Shown here: in pieces, positions 11,219 through 21,320 of the stretch
Layout of the letters: each line of letters opens with the position of its first letter
Position numbering within the stretch: position 1 is the stretch's first letter
Source: Oxytricha trifallax
Taxonomy: Eukaryota > Ciliophora > Spirotrichea > Sporadotrichida > Oxytrichidae
Length of the DNA: 64,000 bases
Direction: 5' to 3'
Assembly (NCBI GenBank): GCA_000711775.1
Contig: ARYC01018371.1
Location: 1-64,000 of the forward strand
The notes under the pieces: generated by a model
Told to the model about the DNA's origin: nothing
The model's database searches: none
What the model saw: the letters and a program-made list of their open reading frames with translations, nothing else
Made by a program: the position numbers and the translations under genes

Positions 11219-12299
11219 TTTTGGCGTTAACTATTACACTGCCATTTGATGTTATGGTGACTACAAAAGGAACTTGATAACTTTGACTTTCTCATGCTTT
11301 TGTAATATTTTACTGAAAAAAGACTATTAAGCTTCTTTCACTATTGTTGAATTAACAATTCATTAATTATAAAATTAATAAAACTACGATAATTATTTGT
11401 TTGTGGAATATTATTATTAATTGAAATAAATCGCCATCATAGCTAGACTTAAAAAATCTCAATAAGTTAAATATGGGTTAAAATTAAATTTTTATTTAAT
11501 GCCAAATTTGCCGAAAAATTGACAAGCATATAAATAGAGTTGTTATTGGGCCATATTGATTGTAATATAATTATTTAGATTTTATTCATTGGGAAAATTT
11601 ACCTATTAATGTGATAATAAATAAAATTAGGTATATATAATAATTTATCTTACTTCTATCCTATTTATTTTACGAGAATTCTGTTTAGCTACTAAGATTC
11701 AATTTTAGCTTTAATTTCAACCTAATATCTGATTAATTTGTATATTTCACTGATATTTCATTGCTGCTTCTTATTGAATAGATTTTTTAATAGAATATTT
11801 TTATACTTATGATTGTGATTGAGAGAATTATTTAAGATATATTTTTATTAATCATATTTGAAATAATATTGCTAAAAGATAAATAAAAGTAACAAAATTT
11901 ATGTATAAAAGACAAGAAAATAGAGTAAATAAACAAAAGAGACTCAAATATTTTAAAATAAAAGAAAGAAACAGCAGAAGAGAAATTATGGTGAAGAATT
12001 CTATATACAATCTGATTATAAAGTTCAACTTGCATTAGAAGAATTATATTTATTAAATATAGTAATAAATTTATTGTATTTATGAATATTATTATATTAT
12101 AAATAAAACAGATTAAAGTTAAAAGTTTGAATTGTTTTTAAATATTTCTTAAGCATTAGTTGATTTAAATAAAATGATATTTGACTATCTTGTAAGCCTT
12201 TACGGTATTATTTTTTTATCTTCAATTTCATGATATAAATCTTGTTAACTTAAATTCTTTATAATTATTACATAATGTAAGGTTATAATTATATATTGT
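11219..12299. other. AT-rich stretch, no gene supported
   Basis: Low-complexity AT-rich sequence; the minus-strand frame at 11832-12035 is hydrophobic and typical of chance translation of A/T runs. Nothing else seen. Confidence 0.5.
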
Positions 12300-13540
12300 T
12301 GTCAAATCCCTATCTATTTAATATAATCTCTCCTTTATTGAGAGTATGCAAATTTATTATGGTATGTATATTAATAAAAAATTTGTGAAAATTGGGAATA
12401 TTATTTTATAGTATTTTTTTTAAAGATCTTACGAATTAAAATTGGGCTTATTCCAACCAAATAGTTTAATTAGATTTTACTTCATACTTTAGACTTTCGA
12501 CACCGTCAGTCAACCCTCCCTGTAGGTTAAGGAGGTCAGTTCGGGCATCTGGCTCATGCTAACATGCCACCACAATTGGGTAGGCAAGGGGAACACGCCG
12601 GAACCCCTGTGTGGTCTAGCAGTCTTGTGCGCTACTGAATGAATTTCCTTTTTACTACTATAACTGACTTTCCAAGGAATGCTTATGTTTCAGGTAAAAC
12701 CCCTTCTCAGTAAAGACTTATTGTAGAGCTTTCTAAGGGGGATAATCCCGAATGATACTCTACTAGAGTTTTCTTTTGCAAGTTATTGTCTCTCGCCTAC
12801 AGTAAATATAGTCCAATATGAGATCCTAATGGTCTATTTCTTAACTCTCACCCTATCTTTGATGCACTCAACCTTAGGTTGCAAGAATAGGTGAATCATT
12901 TGATTTTAACACGACTTATATTATTAACGGTCTACGTATTTATTAGCGTAGTCTTCCGATACCTTGCCTGAAGTATTCTTTGGAGGATCTCAGATCCAGG
13001 TCTTATCTCGTAAAAGCCGTGTGCCATCACGGTTTCAAACTCCTGGGTACTTAAATGGCTCGTGCCTATGCTCCCAACTTACCATTACAACTTACCATTA
13101 GGTCGTAACATGATTATTTCACATGATAAATATAATTTTGAGATATATCTAGCTAGTGTGATAAATGTGAAATTTTAAAAGTTCAAAGATAAGAAACAAA
13201 GTTAGAGCTGCCAATTAGAAGGAATACTTATTAATGATCAAAAGGGGCTTTGCAAATTTCCTCACTTTTCATTCATTCAAGTTGCTTCAAAGCGATTCCA
13301 GATGATCTTGTCTATTCTACAGGCATGTCCTCATTATGAGAACCAAGAATTTTAGCTTTTGTAAATAAATTTTATCTATCAATTAGCTCATTTTCAATTG
13401 CCTTCTTTCCCTCACGTAGCAGACATTTAGGTACTATTTATCGGAGCAGACTTCTTAAACTGCATAACACTCTCGTTTTTTCTCTCAGGATCTTGCACAT
13501 CTTTATCACTCTGCGCTCATTTCACATACGCTGTTCCTCA
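12300..13540 (-). pseudogene. Decayed gene of an unknown germline protein family, copy 1
   Basis: GC content rises sharply here. On the minus strand, successive blocks read as protein: 13540-13270 (MCKILREKTRVLCSLRSLL, then LIDRQNLFTKAKILGSHN); 13108-12905 (EFETVMAHGFYEIRPGSEIL); and about 12905-12300 (IRISYWTIFTVGERQQLAK, QLWWHVSMSQMPELTS, LFGWNKPNF). The blocks lie in different frames and at least two in-frame TGA codons occur, so the gene is broken or has unusual structure. The last block is conserved in frame at 6186-6410. I recognise no domain. Repetition in the window suggests a mobile element rather than a single-copy host gene. Confidence 0.5.
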
Positions 13541-13591
13541 ATGAGTCCCCCTCTAATAAAACAAAGTGATTTAGATAAAATGATTTACTGT

Positions 13592-14439
13592 TTAATTTTG
13601 AAGTAGATTCTTGTTCTTTTTATTTCTTTGGGTCCATTTATTCATCTTCGTTAAGTTGGTCTTATTCCTACTTTTGTACACTAAATAGCATCTATTCAAT
13701 TTTTTGTGCAACACGGGGTACAGACTATGCAAATATATCCTTGAAATTTGGTAGATGTAGGTGCGCTGTGAAATTAAAGTATTTATAAAAAGAAGAATAA
13801 ATAATAAATTGATATATAAAGTCGTGGACTTACCTTTGTGATTAGTGAAAGGCATGTTTCCAAAAGAGTATTGCAAACGAAAACAAAAGCGAAAGTTCGC
13901 TTTTCAAATAGGGGGCTGCTAAGGGCATAACGCGATTCTTCGTCTGACTTAAACAATTGTCCTAAAAGACGAGATAATCTAGCATCAATATTTCTAAGAA
14001 AATGTCGGACTGTTATTTTGATAACCCAATATCATTATTATTAGAAGCTGGTATATTCAGACATTATGACAAATAAAAAGAAAAATAGATGATTAGAAGA
14101 ATTTGATTAAGATTAATAAGAATACTTTTAATGGCGACGCTAATGGAGCAGTTTCATTCATTAAAAATTTAAGTTACAAAATGATATCTAAACTTATATT
14201 TTTTAGAGTTTTAGCTGGTAAGAGCAGTGAGTGACTTTAGCTAAGCCCTCGCAAAGAAACAGAAAGGAAGAAAAAATACGTGATGATATTCAGTAATAGT
14301 GATATATGTATTGTGTTGAATATAAGAATGACAAAGCTGTTTGAGTTGTTTCACATCTATTTTGTTTTAAAAGTGTTCTATTTAACCTAAATTAAATTCT
14401 TTTATTCATCTTTTTTATCTTTTTATTTATCATGATTCC
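13592..14439. other. Spacer between two divergent decayed genes
   Basis: Mixed-composition DNA between a minus-strand tract ending upstream at 13540 and a plus-strand tract beginning about 14440. A 94-codon minus-strand frame (13592-13876) might be a 5' part of the left gene but shows no motif. A divergent promoter region would fit here; no element is visible. Confidence 0.25.
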
Positions 14440-15640
14440 TAAAGCTTAGGTAGTCAAGTTCCGAGATCAGGGTCTTCGGAAACTCGTGTGGAGCCAAAGT
14501 CTGTTCATATGCGAGATCTGGAGAGCCAAATACCTGATGTACTCGCGCCACGGCTTTTTATAGGTGTTAATCATGATATATAACTTTCTTTCGTTGAGGG
14601 ATGCTCCCTAGGCAAGAACAAATTCATTTGCCTCGCAGTGTATTTGCCTTTGCAAACTTTCTCTAGTTAATAGTGATTCTAGTGTGTTTATCCTAATTAA
14701 CGAGAAGTCTGTAAAAGGAATCCTGAGGCTAATCATCCTCCTGAAACCTTTTAATTAATTCCAGCTATCTATTACTGGTATTTTAAATGATGTAGTTTAA
14801 GATGCTACATAATTACCGATGAAGAATTTTCATTAAACTCCTCCGTTATTGCTAAAGCTTTCGTGAAGTGTGTACAAATGTTATCTAAAACACACTTGCT
14901 TATAACCCAGAGGAATCTAACACCACTTCATAAATTGAACTCGCTAATATTGCCGATGGGATAACAACTTTGCCAATATTGTTGTGATAGATGTCTAAGC
15001 CATAAAAAGAATTTTAAAGTTATGTGGAGATCACTGCTCCATTTCCATAAGCTACATAATTCCAATTGATTATTATGTAATTTGTTAACTCTTTTGAGCG
15101 ACTAAAGAAATAATTAGTGACGTTTCTGAATTCAATCGGTTCATGGGCATTACAGTTTCTAATCACAGTCAGTTCCTGAAGGGCATACCTCTGTCTTGTA
15201 TTGGTTAGGGAGGTAATTGATTTCTTCTTTCGTGTGGGAAAGCGATCAATTTTCTTTGCGTTGAGATTTATCACTAACTGGACACAAAACTGTAATATAT
15301 CTGGGTTAGCTATTATCTCCAGTTAGAGGATATCTGCATTTTATCTATTGACTATCTGTATGTTTCTTTAAGAAATATTCACCTTTTAAATAAGTTTATA
15401 TGTTGCTGGATTATTCGCAAATTCAGTCTAATAGTTCAGCATTATCTATTTGTCAAAATCTTTCTCCTGCTTTATAATCTTAGTTAATTTGCTTGTAGTT
15501 GTATTTTTTTAGACCTTATATTAGTTATTTAAGATCCAGAACTTAAATTTGAATTGTGTTTCAATTAACTCATGTTACTATCCTCACTATATTTCTCTGG
15601 AGGTGAGCCGTGAAAACTCGCCATTTTTTATTGTTAGTTG
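14440..15640 (+). pseudogene. Decayed plus-strand coding tract, unknown product
   Basis: Several plus-strand frames with ordinary protein composition follow one another: VEPKSVHMRDLESQIPDVL, then NSDSSVFILINEKSVKGIL, FSLNSSVIAKAFVKCVQML, YNPEESNTTSQIELANIADG, NFANIVVIDVQAIKRILKL, FNRFMGITVSNHSQFLKGIP, and a final block of about 140 codons with two hydrophobic segments ending near 15635. Each change of frame implies a small insertion or deletion. No family recognised. It is divergent from the tract at 12300-13540 and both are unusually GC-rich, so they may be two genes of one unknown element. The antisense frame at 15020-15274 is judged a shadow. Confidence 0.4.
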
Positions 15641-17039
15641 AGTTGAAATGCACCTTGTCACCTAGAGTTATGATGTGCCACTCTTGCTAAATTACTGATT
15701 AAGACCACTTGGGTTCATTTTAATTTCATTATTACTAATATTCAAGTTTAATTAGAAAACTTCAGGATTTATTCTTTCAAGGACTGAAAAGCTAATACTA
15801 GTATGTTAAATATTTCTCTTTAAATTGATAAAATGTAAACAATTTTTATTGTTTAATCAATTATTTTTCATTCCCTCTATCCAGTTTTATTTCACTCAAT
15901 GGGGTTTAATTGAAATTTTAAAGTCTATTTTTTGTTAATAATTATTCAATACTTTCGCAAGATTTCAACCTGTTAGAAGAGAGTAAGCTTGTTAAATAAA
16001 TAAAGTATTAATCGATTTAATTTATAAAGATCTCCAAAAATTTATTTTCATGATAGATCATTGATTCTTTATTATTTCAAAATATTTTTAAATTTATTGA
16101 ATATTATGAAATCTATTTCTAATAAAGTTAGCTTTAGTTTATAGGCTTATTTTTTCTGCTTACTTTTTTAAGACTAAATGAGTTAAAGTGAAGAAATGGC
16201 CTCCATAAAATCTATAAATATAGCATTATATTTCGCTGTATAATCAGATTAAAATCTATATAATTAATTTTTAGCAAATCTAATAGATAGTGGTATAGGA
16301 TAATTGTATGAAATATGGAAAACTATTTCATATTATTTGCCATTAAATGCTACTAAAAAATAAAAATCTATAACTAATCCATTAATAATAAATTTTATCT
16401 TAGCTTTAGTTTTAAGTTTATTAGCAATAGACTAAATAACTTTAACTCTTCAAATGTCAATGAGTTATTCCAAGTAAATATCATTTATTATCTTTAGGAA
16501 AGACAATTTTAAATTCAAATAAAAAGAAAGAGATATACTGTTTATATTGTGGCACATTTATAACTTCATATTCGCTTTTATGAATATTTATATTTGTAAT
16601 TATGGATTAATAAAGTGTATCATTCTGAGTACTTAAATTTTTTATTATAAAAGTAACTTTAATTCTTGGATTATTTTGAAATTATTGATTAATTTTTTGT
16701 TTAAAAACTAATGATTTCTTATTTTTAATAATTAAATGTTGTTTTTTTTTATTTATATTTTATATTATTCAATATTGACTTAATTTTAAAAGAAAATAAA
16801 TAAAACTAATTACTATAGAATTCTTAATATAACATATTAATTCAAAATTTTGAATAATATCCTCAATTAATATTATAGTTCAAATTTTAAGAATATTATC
16901 AGGCTTTATTAATAATAAATGTGATGAATATAAAGAAATTAATCATTATTGGGAATGTCAGAAATATGTATTTCATTAGTTAGTAGTAAATCACTAAGAA
17001 ATTAAAAATAAGAATGCTAAGAATGGGTAAAAATCAATT
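15641..17039. other. AT-rich stretch, nothing recognised
   Basis: Very AT-rich throughout, with no coding-like island and no repeat that I could match elsewhere in the window. Confidence 0.5.
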
Positions 17040-17500
17040 ACAATTCATTACTCTCACTGCTTTGCATCTTTTCCATATCCTTTGTTATCATATGAATCTT
17101 CTTCTCTATCTGTTGAGCTATTTATTCTTCTCTTAAATATCATTTCTTTTGTTTAAATAATGCTTTTTTTCTTGGAATAAATGCATACTCTGTTTAAATT
17201 TTTTCTGGTAATAAGTTTGTCTATCTCCTCTCTATTTCTGTCATTTAAAATTCTTTGGAGTTTCTTGACCAGTATCTTTCTATACATACCATTCGAACTC
17301 TGAAAAATCTTTTCCTACTTCGATTAATTCATCCTCTTGTCTAGAATTTCCTATATTTTAAATTTTGCTGTTTTTATTCTCTGAACATGGTTGTCCACTA
17401 TTACAGTTTAAGTATATAAGGATATCATTAATGTATAAAACTAATATAATATTAGTTTCCATAGTCCTTCACTTTTCTTCTGAGTGTTTCTATACATTTG
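17040..17500 (-). CDS. Candidate coding island (MDS-like), unknown product
   Basis: On the minus strand two hydrophilic blocks are visible: one from an ATG near 17450 containing RQEDELIEVGKDFSEFEWYV and ending at TGA, and a second beginning MTEIERRQTNLLPEKIQ and running through YAFIPRKKALFKQKK and LREEQIAQQIEKKIHMITKD toward 17040. Charge pattern and glutamine codons resemble hypotrich MDSs. Frames change between blocks, so boundaries (or a short internally eliminated segment) are unresolved. No family recognised. Confidence 0.4.
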
Positions 17501-17699
17501 CTCTTATTTGAATTGCTTTACCATAAAAAAACTATTTTAATTTTGGTGTAAACCATTCTTGGTTCATCTCTAGGTAATACATCTGCATTTTAAGCCAGTA
17601 GTTGCCAAATGTATGAGACAATGATTACCCTTGAAATTATAAATAATCATAATTTATAATAGGAAATTGATAAATTAAAATTAATAATTAAAAATCAAA

Positions 17700-18095
17700 A
17701 TGGAAAACTTATTAGACGAAGACGGAGCATGACGACATTCACACAAATTTTGTAAATTACATTTTAAATATCTGAATTTATTTTAATACTCTTTCAGCAA
17801 TACTACAGAGACTTGAAGTGGAGAGGACGAGGCTTCAGCAAAGAACAGAAATACAAAAATAAGAAAAATTAATTCATGCAGATGGAGATGTTTATGAAGG
17901 TGTGTGGAAAGTTTACAAAGCTGTTCTGTTTAATACAATTCCATTTAAGTTAATCCTAATACTTAATTATGTAATTAATTTTCATTTTAAATTAAAGTAT
18001 TCCTTTTATTTTTCATAAATGCTAGATAATTCGTGGTCAGTATTACGGTCACTCATCAGTATTCAACGGCAGCTACGGGTATTTATTTTACACTA
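17700..18095 (+). CDS. MORN-like gene fragment with a 46-base intron
   Basis: ATG at 17700-17702 starts MENLLDEDGA, followed in frame by a TGA, then RHSHKF. A GT...AG segment at 17752-17797 fits an intron; joined across it the frame reads RLEVERTRLQQR and LIHADGDVYEGVW, a coiled-coil-like stretch followed by a MORN-type module. After an AT-rich gap of about 85 bases, 18030-18085 reads IRGQYYGHSSVFNGSYG in another frame, again MORN-like, so the gap may be an internally eliminated segment. The TGA aligns with what could have been CGA. Either a real segmented gene or a paralogous relic; related to 3471-3590. Confidence 0.45.
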
Positions 18096-18099
18096 TTGT

Positions 18100-19193
18100 T
18101 TTTGTATAATTGCCATTTCCCCTCCAGTCTTCTGGAGTCCAATACTTCCATAGTCAAATAGTGTTTTGTCACCCTCAGCATTATCTAGTTAAAACAATTC
18201 TTGATTGAGTTCTTACAACAGATCGGTAAGACGATTTCTTGTGTGAATCCTTGTTTCCCCAAAATTTACTATTCTCAAGTTTTAATTTATTTTACAGATA
18301 TTTATTTCCAGTTTATTAGCAACTCTTGACGATTGAAGGAAGAGATAAGTTGTGTTAGCCTCTTTTTAATAATTGAGTTTTTAAAGCGAAATAATTATTT
18401 TGGTTCGCTTAACTTTCTCATTATTTCATGATGATCTTTCCTTAATCAAATTTAAATTTCCTTTAAATATAAATTTTGATAATAAAGTAAAGATAAGTGA
18501 TATGCTTAATTTTAAAAACTCAAAAACAGTATTAACATTAATATTTGTAAAATGAATGTAATTTAATAACAAACTGATCTCATAAATGTTATAGAATTAT
18601 TAATATACTGTAAGTCTAAATAGTTAATAATTTTTAATAAATTTATATTAAATTTACTAGATTATACCTTAAAGCGAAGAACAATCACAGATTCATATTT
18701 TAGTATGCAATATTGATATATAGTTGTTGTGAAGTAAGAATAATTCCAACATAACTTTTCTTAGTTAAAGTATAATTTATTTCATTAACTCTGCTGTCTT
18801 TGCTAACTATTATTTCAAATACTTACCAAGATATCTATTGCAATAATATTCTTAAAGTCTTCTTCATAACATTATTATGTAAAAAAAGGAAGGAAGCGTT
18901 AGCATATCAGCAAAATGTAATGAATAATAACTAATCTACTTTAATCTATTGACTAGTCATAGATTTATTATTTATTAAATGAAATGAGTGTCTATCTGTC
19001 GAAACATCAGATACTATCCCAAATTTCATTGCTAAGATCTAATATAAGAATTATTTTCATATTTTTCATACACTTTGTTTAAGCTACCATGATTGAATGT
19101 TTGAGACTTGATACAAGTAAATTAAAGGAATTCAATTTTTGATAAAATGGCTGAGAGATTAGAAAAGAAGAACTCAGCTGCTACCATTTGAAC
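18100..19193. other. AT-rich stretch, nothing firm
   Basis: A slightly richer patch at 18120-18240 continues an open frame (SSGVQYFHSQIVFCHPQHY) but has no support beyond being open. The remainder is AT-rich with no motif. Confidence 0.4.
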
Positions 19194-19195
19194 TA

Positions 19196-19520
19196 TTACT
19201 AAAATACAATTGAATTGGGAAATTTGAAAAATAAATGCAAGACTATAAATGATTTAAATAATAACAGCCAAGTATTAAAGTGTATCATAAGTAAAATTTG
19301 TGAGCAACTATACAGGACTAAAGCAATCTGTTTTAACAGTTTACTTGCTTAATAATTATTTTAATAATTAATTTAATATTAAAAGTTTTATCTAATTAAT
19401 TATTTTTAATGAGCAACTAAACAACCAAACAGATGCGTAATAATATACTTATAACATAAGGATGAGCAAATAAACAACTGCGCAGATTGAGTATAATGTG
19501 TTTATTTTTTTAATTCTTAA
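19196..19520 (+). repeat. Left terminal inverted repeat of the 2.1-kb element
   Basis: Pairs with 20991-21318. Shared features include ATGAGCAACTAAACAAC and AACTGCGCAGATT in the same order and spacing, with scattered substitutions and small length changes. Confidence 0.85.
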
Positions 19521-19549
19521 GAAGATGTAATAAGGAATTTCTCTTCAGT

Positions 19550-20636
19550 CTATTGACATGGATGATGCTTTGGACTTTCTCTCCTAAATAACTTCACCTT
19601 ATTTTTAATCCTTCTCTTCATCAGAATGTGCGTTGGTATCATCTGCTTTGCTCTCTCTACGAATATCTTGTCCAGATGTCTTGCTAGATCCACTGTGCTT
19701 AATGGGAATGCTTCTCTTCTTTGATAAGGCTGCATCCCAAATTTAAGTACTGTAATTATCTCTATATAAGCGTCATAATCACGTTTGCTCATCTCGTCAT
19801 ACAGCATATCGTTAATCGTGATCACCACTGAGGTGCTCTTGAAAGCCATTTGAGTTTCGCTATATATTACATCGACAGAGTTATCCTCTCCCTTCTATGA
19901 ACTTCTTCATTCTCGCTATATTCTGCTTTTTCCAAAAAAGTGCAAGTGATTAATTCCATCAATCATCATAGTCTGCGGGATAACATCAACTTAGGCAACT
20001 TTGACATACAGGTGAGAAACTCTATCTTCCAAATCATCGCAAATGAATATTTGTTTTGTCATATCGGCTATTGTGTTCTTGCCATTATATGTAGGGCCAT
20101 CTATCCATACCCCGTTAATCTTCTAATGTTATTTCTAGACTCTCACATTGTAAATAGCATCCACAAATTCTCCATTTCCTAACTTGCAAAAATCTTCAAG
20201 TCCCCATCCTTGCACCTTCTCTTTCCCTGACTCTTTCTTCAACAGATAATCTTTAAGCGATTTTATCGTCGGAGTGTACTCAATGTGAATTTTATTCGAC
20301 TCTTTTATCAGTCGTGCATGTTGCTTTATCATCGATTTCAATTATGCTATCATTATAAGTGCTTTGACATCATCACAATGTTTACGATAGAATTTCTCTA
20401 CATTCTTGTAATCACCTTTTAGAAACCCTGAAATGAACTTTACTAACATGATCTCTTTGGGAACTCTTGAGCTTTGTGCTTGCGACTGTATAGATTGATT
20501 GATCTAACTTGAGCATGAATGGTTTAAGCACTGCTCCTCTCTCCCATAAATCAACTGAAGCTTGGGTTATATTTCGATTAAGTTTGTCTAGCTTGATTTG
20601 CAACATTTGTAGCAATGATCCCATATTTATGCAAGA
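19550..20636 (-). pseudogene. Rep-like protein with superfamily-3 helicase-type motifs (fossil)
   Basis: Reads right to left from an ATG near 20624. In order I see a Walker-A-like loop (GVWIDGPTYNGKNTIADM; GPxxxGK with Asn after the Lys), a Walker-B-like strand (QTMMIDGIN), and a motif-C-like strand ending in Asn (STSVVITIND) followed by a basic C-terminus. That order and spacing is the superfamily-3 helicase pattern found in replication initiator (Rep) proteins of small DNA replicons and some transposons. The N-terminal 150 residues show no endonuclease motif I can recognise. The frame is broken more than once; TAA/TAG are used as glutamine. The superfamily assignment is by motif only. Confidence 0.5.
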
Positions 20637-20990
20637 ACTTTAATCCACTATATTCCTGGTTGGAGAAGTAGAGGCGATACAGGTCTGTGTGGTTTGGCAC
20701 AATATTCACTTTTATGAACAACCTAGCCTTTTACTCTTCTAAGTATATTTAAATATGCGAAATACTTTTCTTGAACTATTTTAGATCGCTTTCAAGGCCA
20801 ATCCAAATATCCAATTGCTTCGCTAGAGTTATCATCAAAAAGAAAACTGATTTATAATTGCAGTTCTTGGGAAGCAACCTTTGTGAAAATTTAAAGTAAT
20901 GACTACTTCATAGGTCAGTAAGATTAAATAGCCATACCCTCCTTCATTTGCTAAAACATATAGATTAACTATTGATAATATTTTCCGAAG

Positions 20991-21318
20991 AATTAAAAAA
21001 ACAAACATATTATACTAATCTGCGCAGTTGTCTATTTGCTTATTCTTATGTTATAAGCAGTTAAGCAGATTATTACGCATCTGTTTCGTTGTTTAGTTGC
21101 TCATTAAAAATAATTAATTAGATAAAAATTTTAATAATAAATTAATTATTATAATTAATTATTCAGCAAGCAAACTGTTTGAACAGATTGCTATAATCCT
21201 GTATAGTTGCTAACAAATTTTACTTATGATACACTTCAATACTTGGCTGCTATTATTTAAATCATTTATCGTCATGCATTTATTTTTCAAATTTCCCAAT
21301 TCAATTGTATTTTAGTAA
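20991..21318 (-). repeat. Right terminal inverted repeat of the 2.1-kb element
   Basis: Inverted partner of 19196-19520. The repeat is unusually long for a 2.1-kb element, occupying about 30 percent of it. Confidence 0.85.
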
Positions 21319-21320
21319 TA

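Larger units (their letters stand above)
19196..21318 (-). mobile_element. 2.1-kb transposon with about 330-bp inverted repeats (fossil)
   Basis: The two ends, 19196 to about 19520 and about 20991 to 21318, are inverted copies of one another with a modest number of differences. The tips read TTACTAAAATACAATTGAAT and are flanked by TA on each side (19194-19195, 21319-21320). The unique centre encodes one protein on the minus strand with superfamily-3 helicase-like motifs. The element looks old: its single gene is interrupted more than once and the repeat arms have diverged. Tip sequence resembles that of the palindromic MITE family. Confidence 0.8.

Noticed and set aside
11832-12035. Hydrophobic minus-strand open frame, possible membrane protein
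   Set aside because: Composition is that of A/T runs and Phe/Ile/Tyr content follows from it; no glutamine-codon pattern or homologue in the window.
15020-15274. 84-codon minus-strand frame
   Set aside because: The plus-strand frames here have better continuity with neighbouring blocks; it is taken as an antisense shadow, though the choice is not certain.
17410-17460. VLYINDILIY on the minus strand, resembling the YxDD box of reverse transcriptases
   Set aside because: The first Asp is Asn, no flanking polymerase motifs occur, and the following sequence looks like a different protein.
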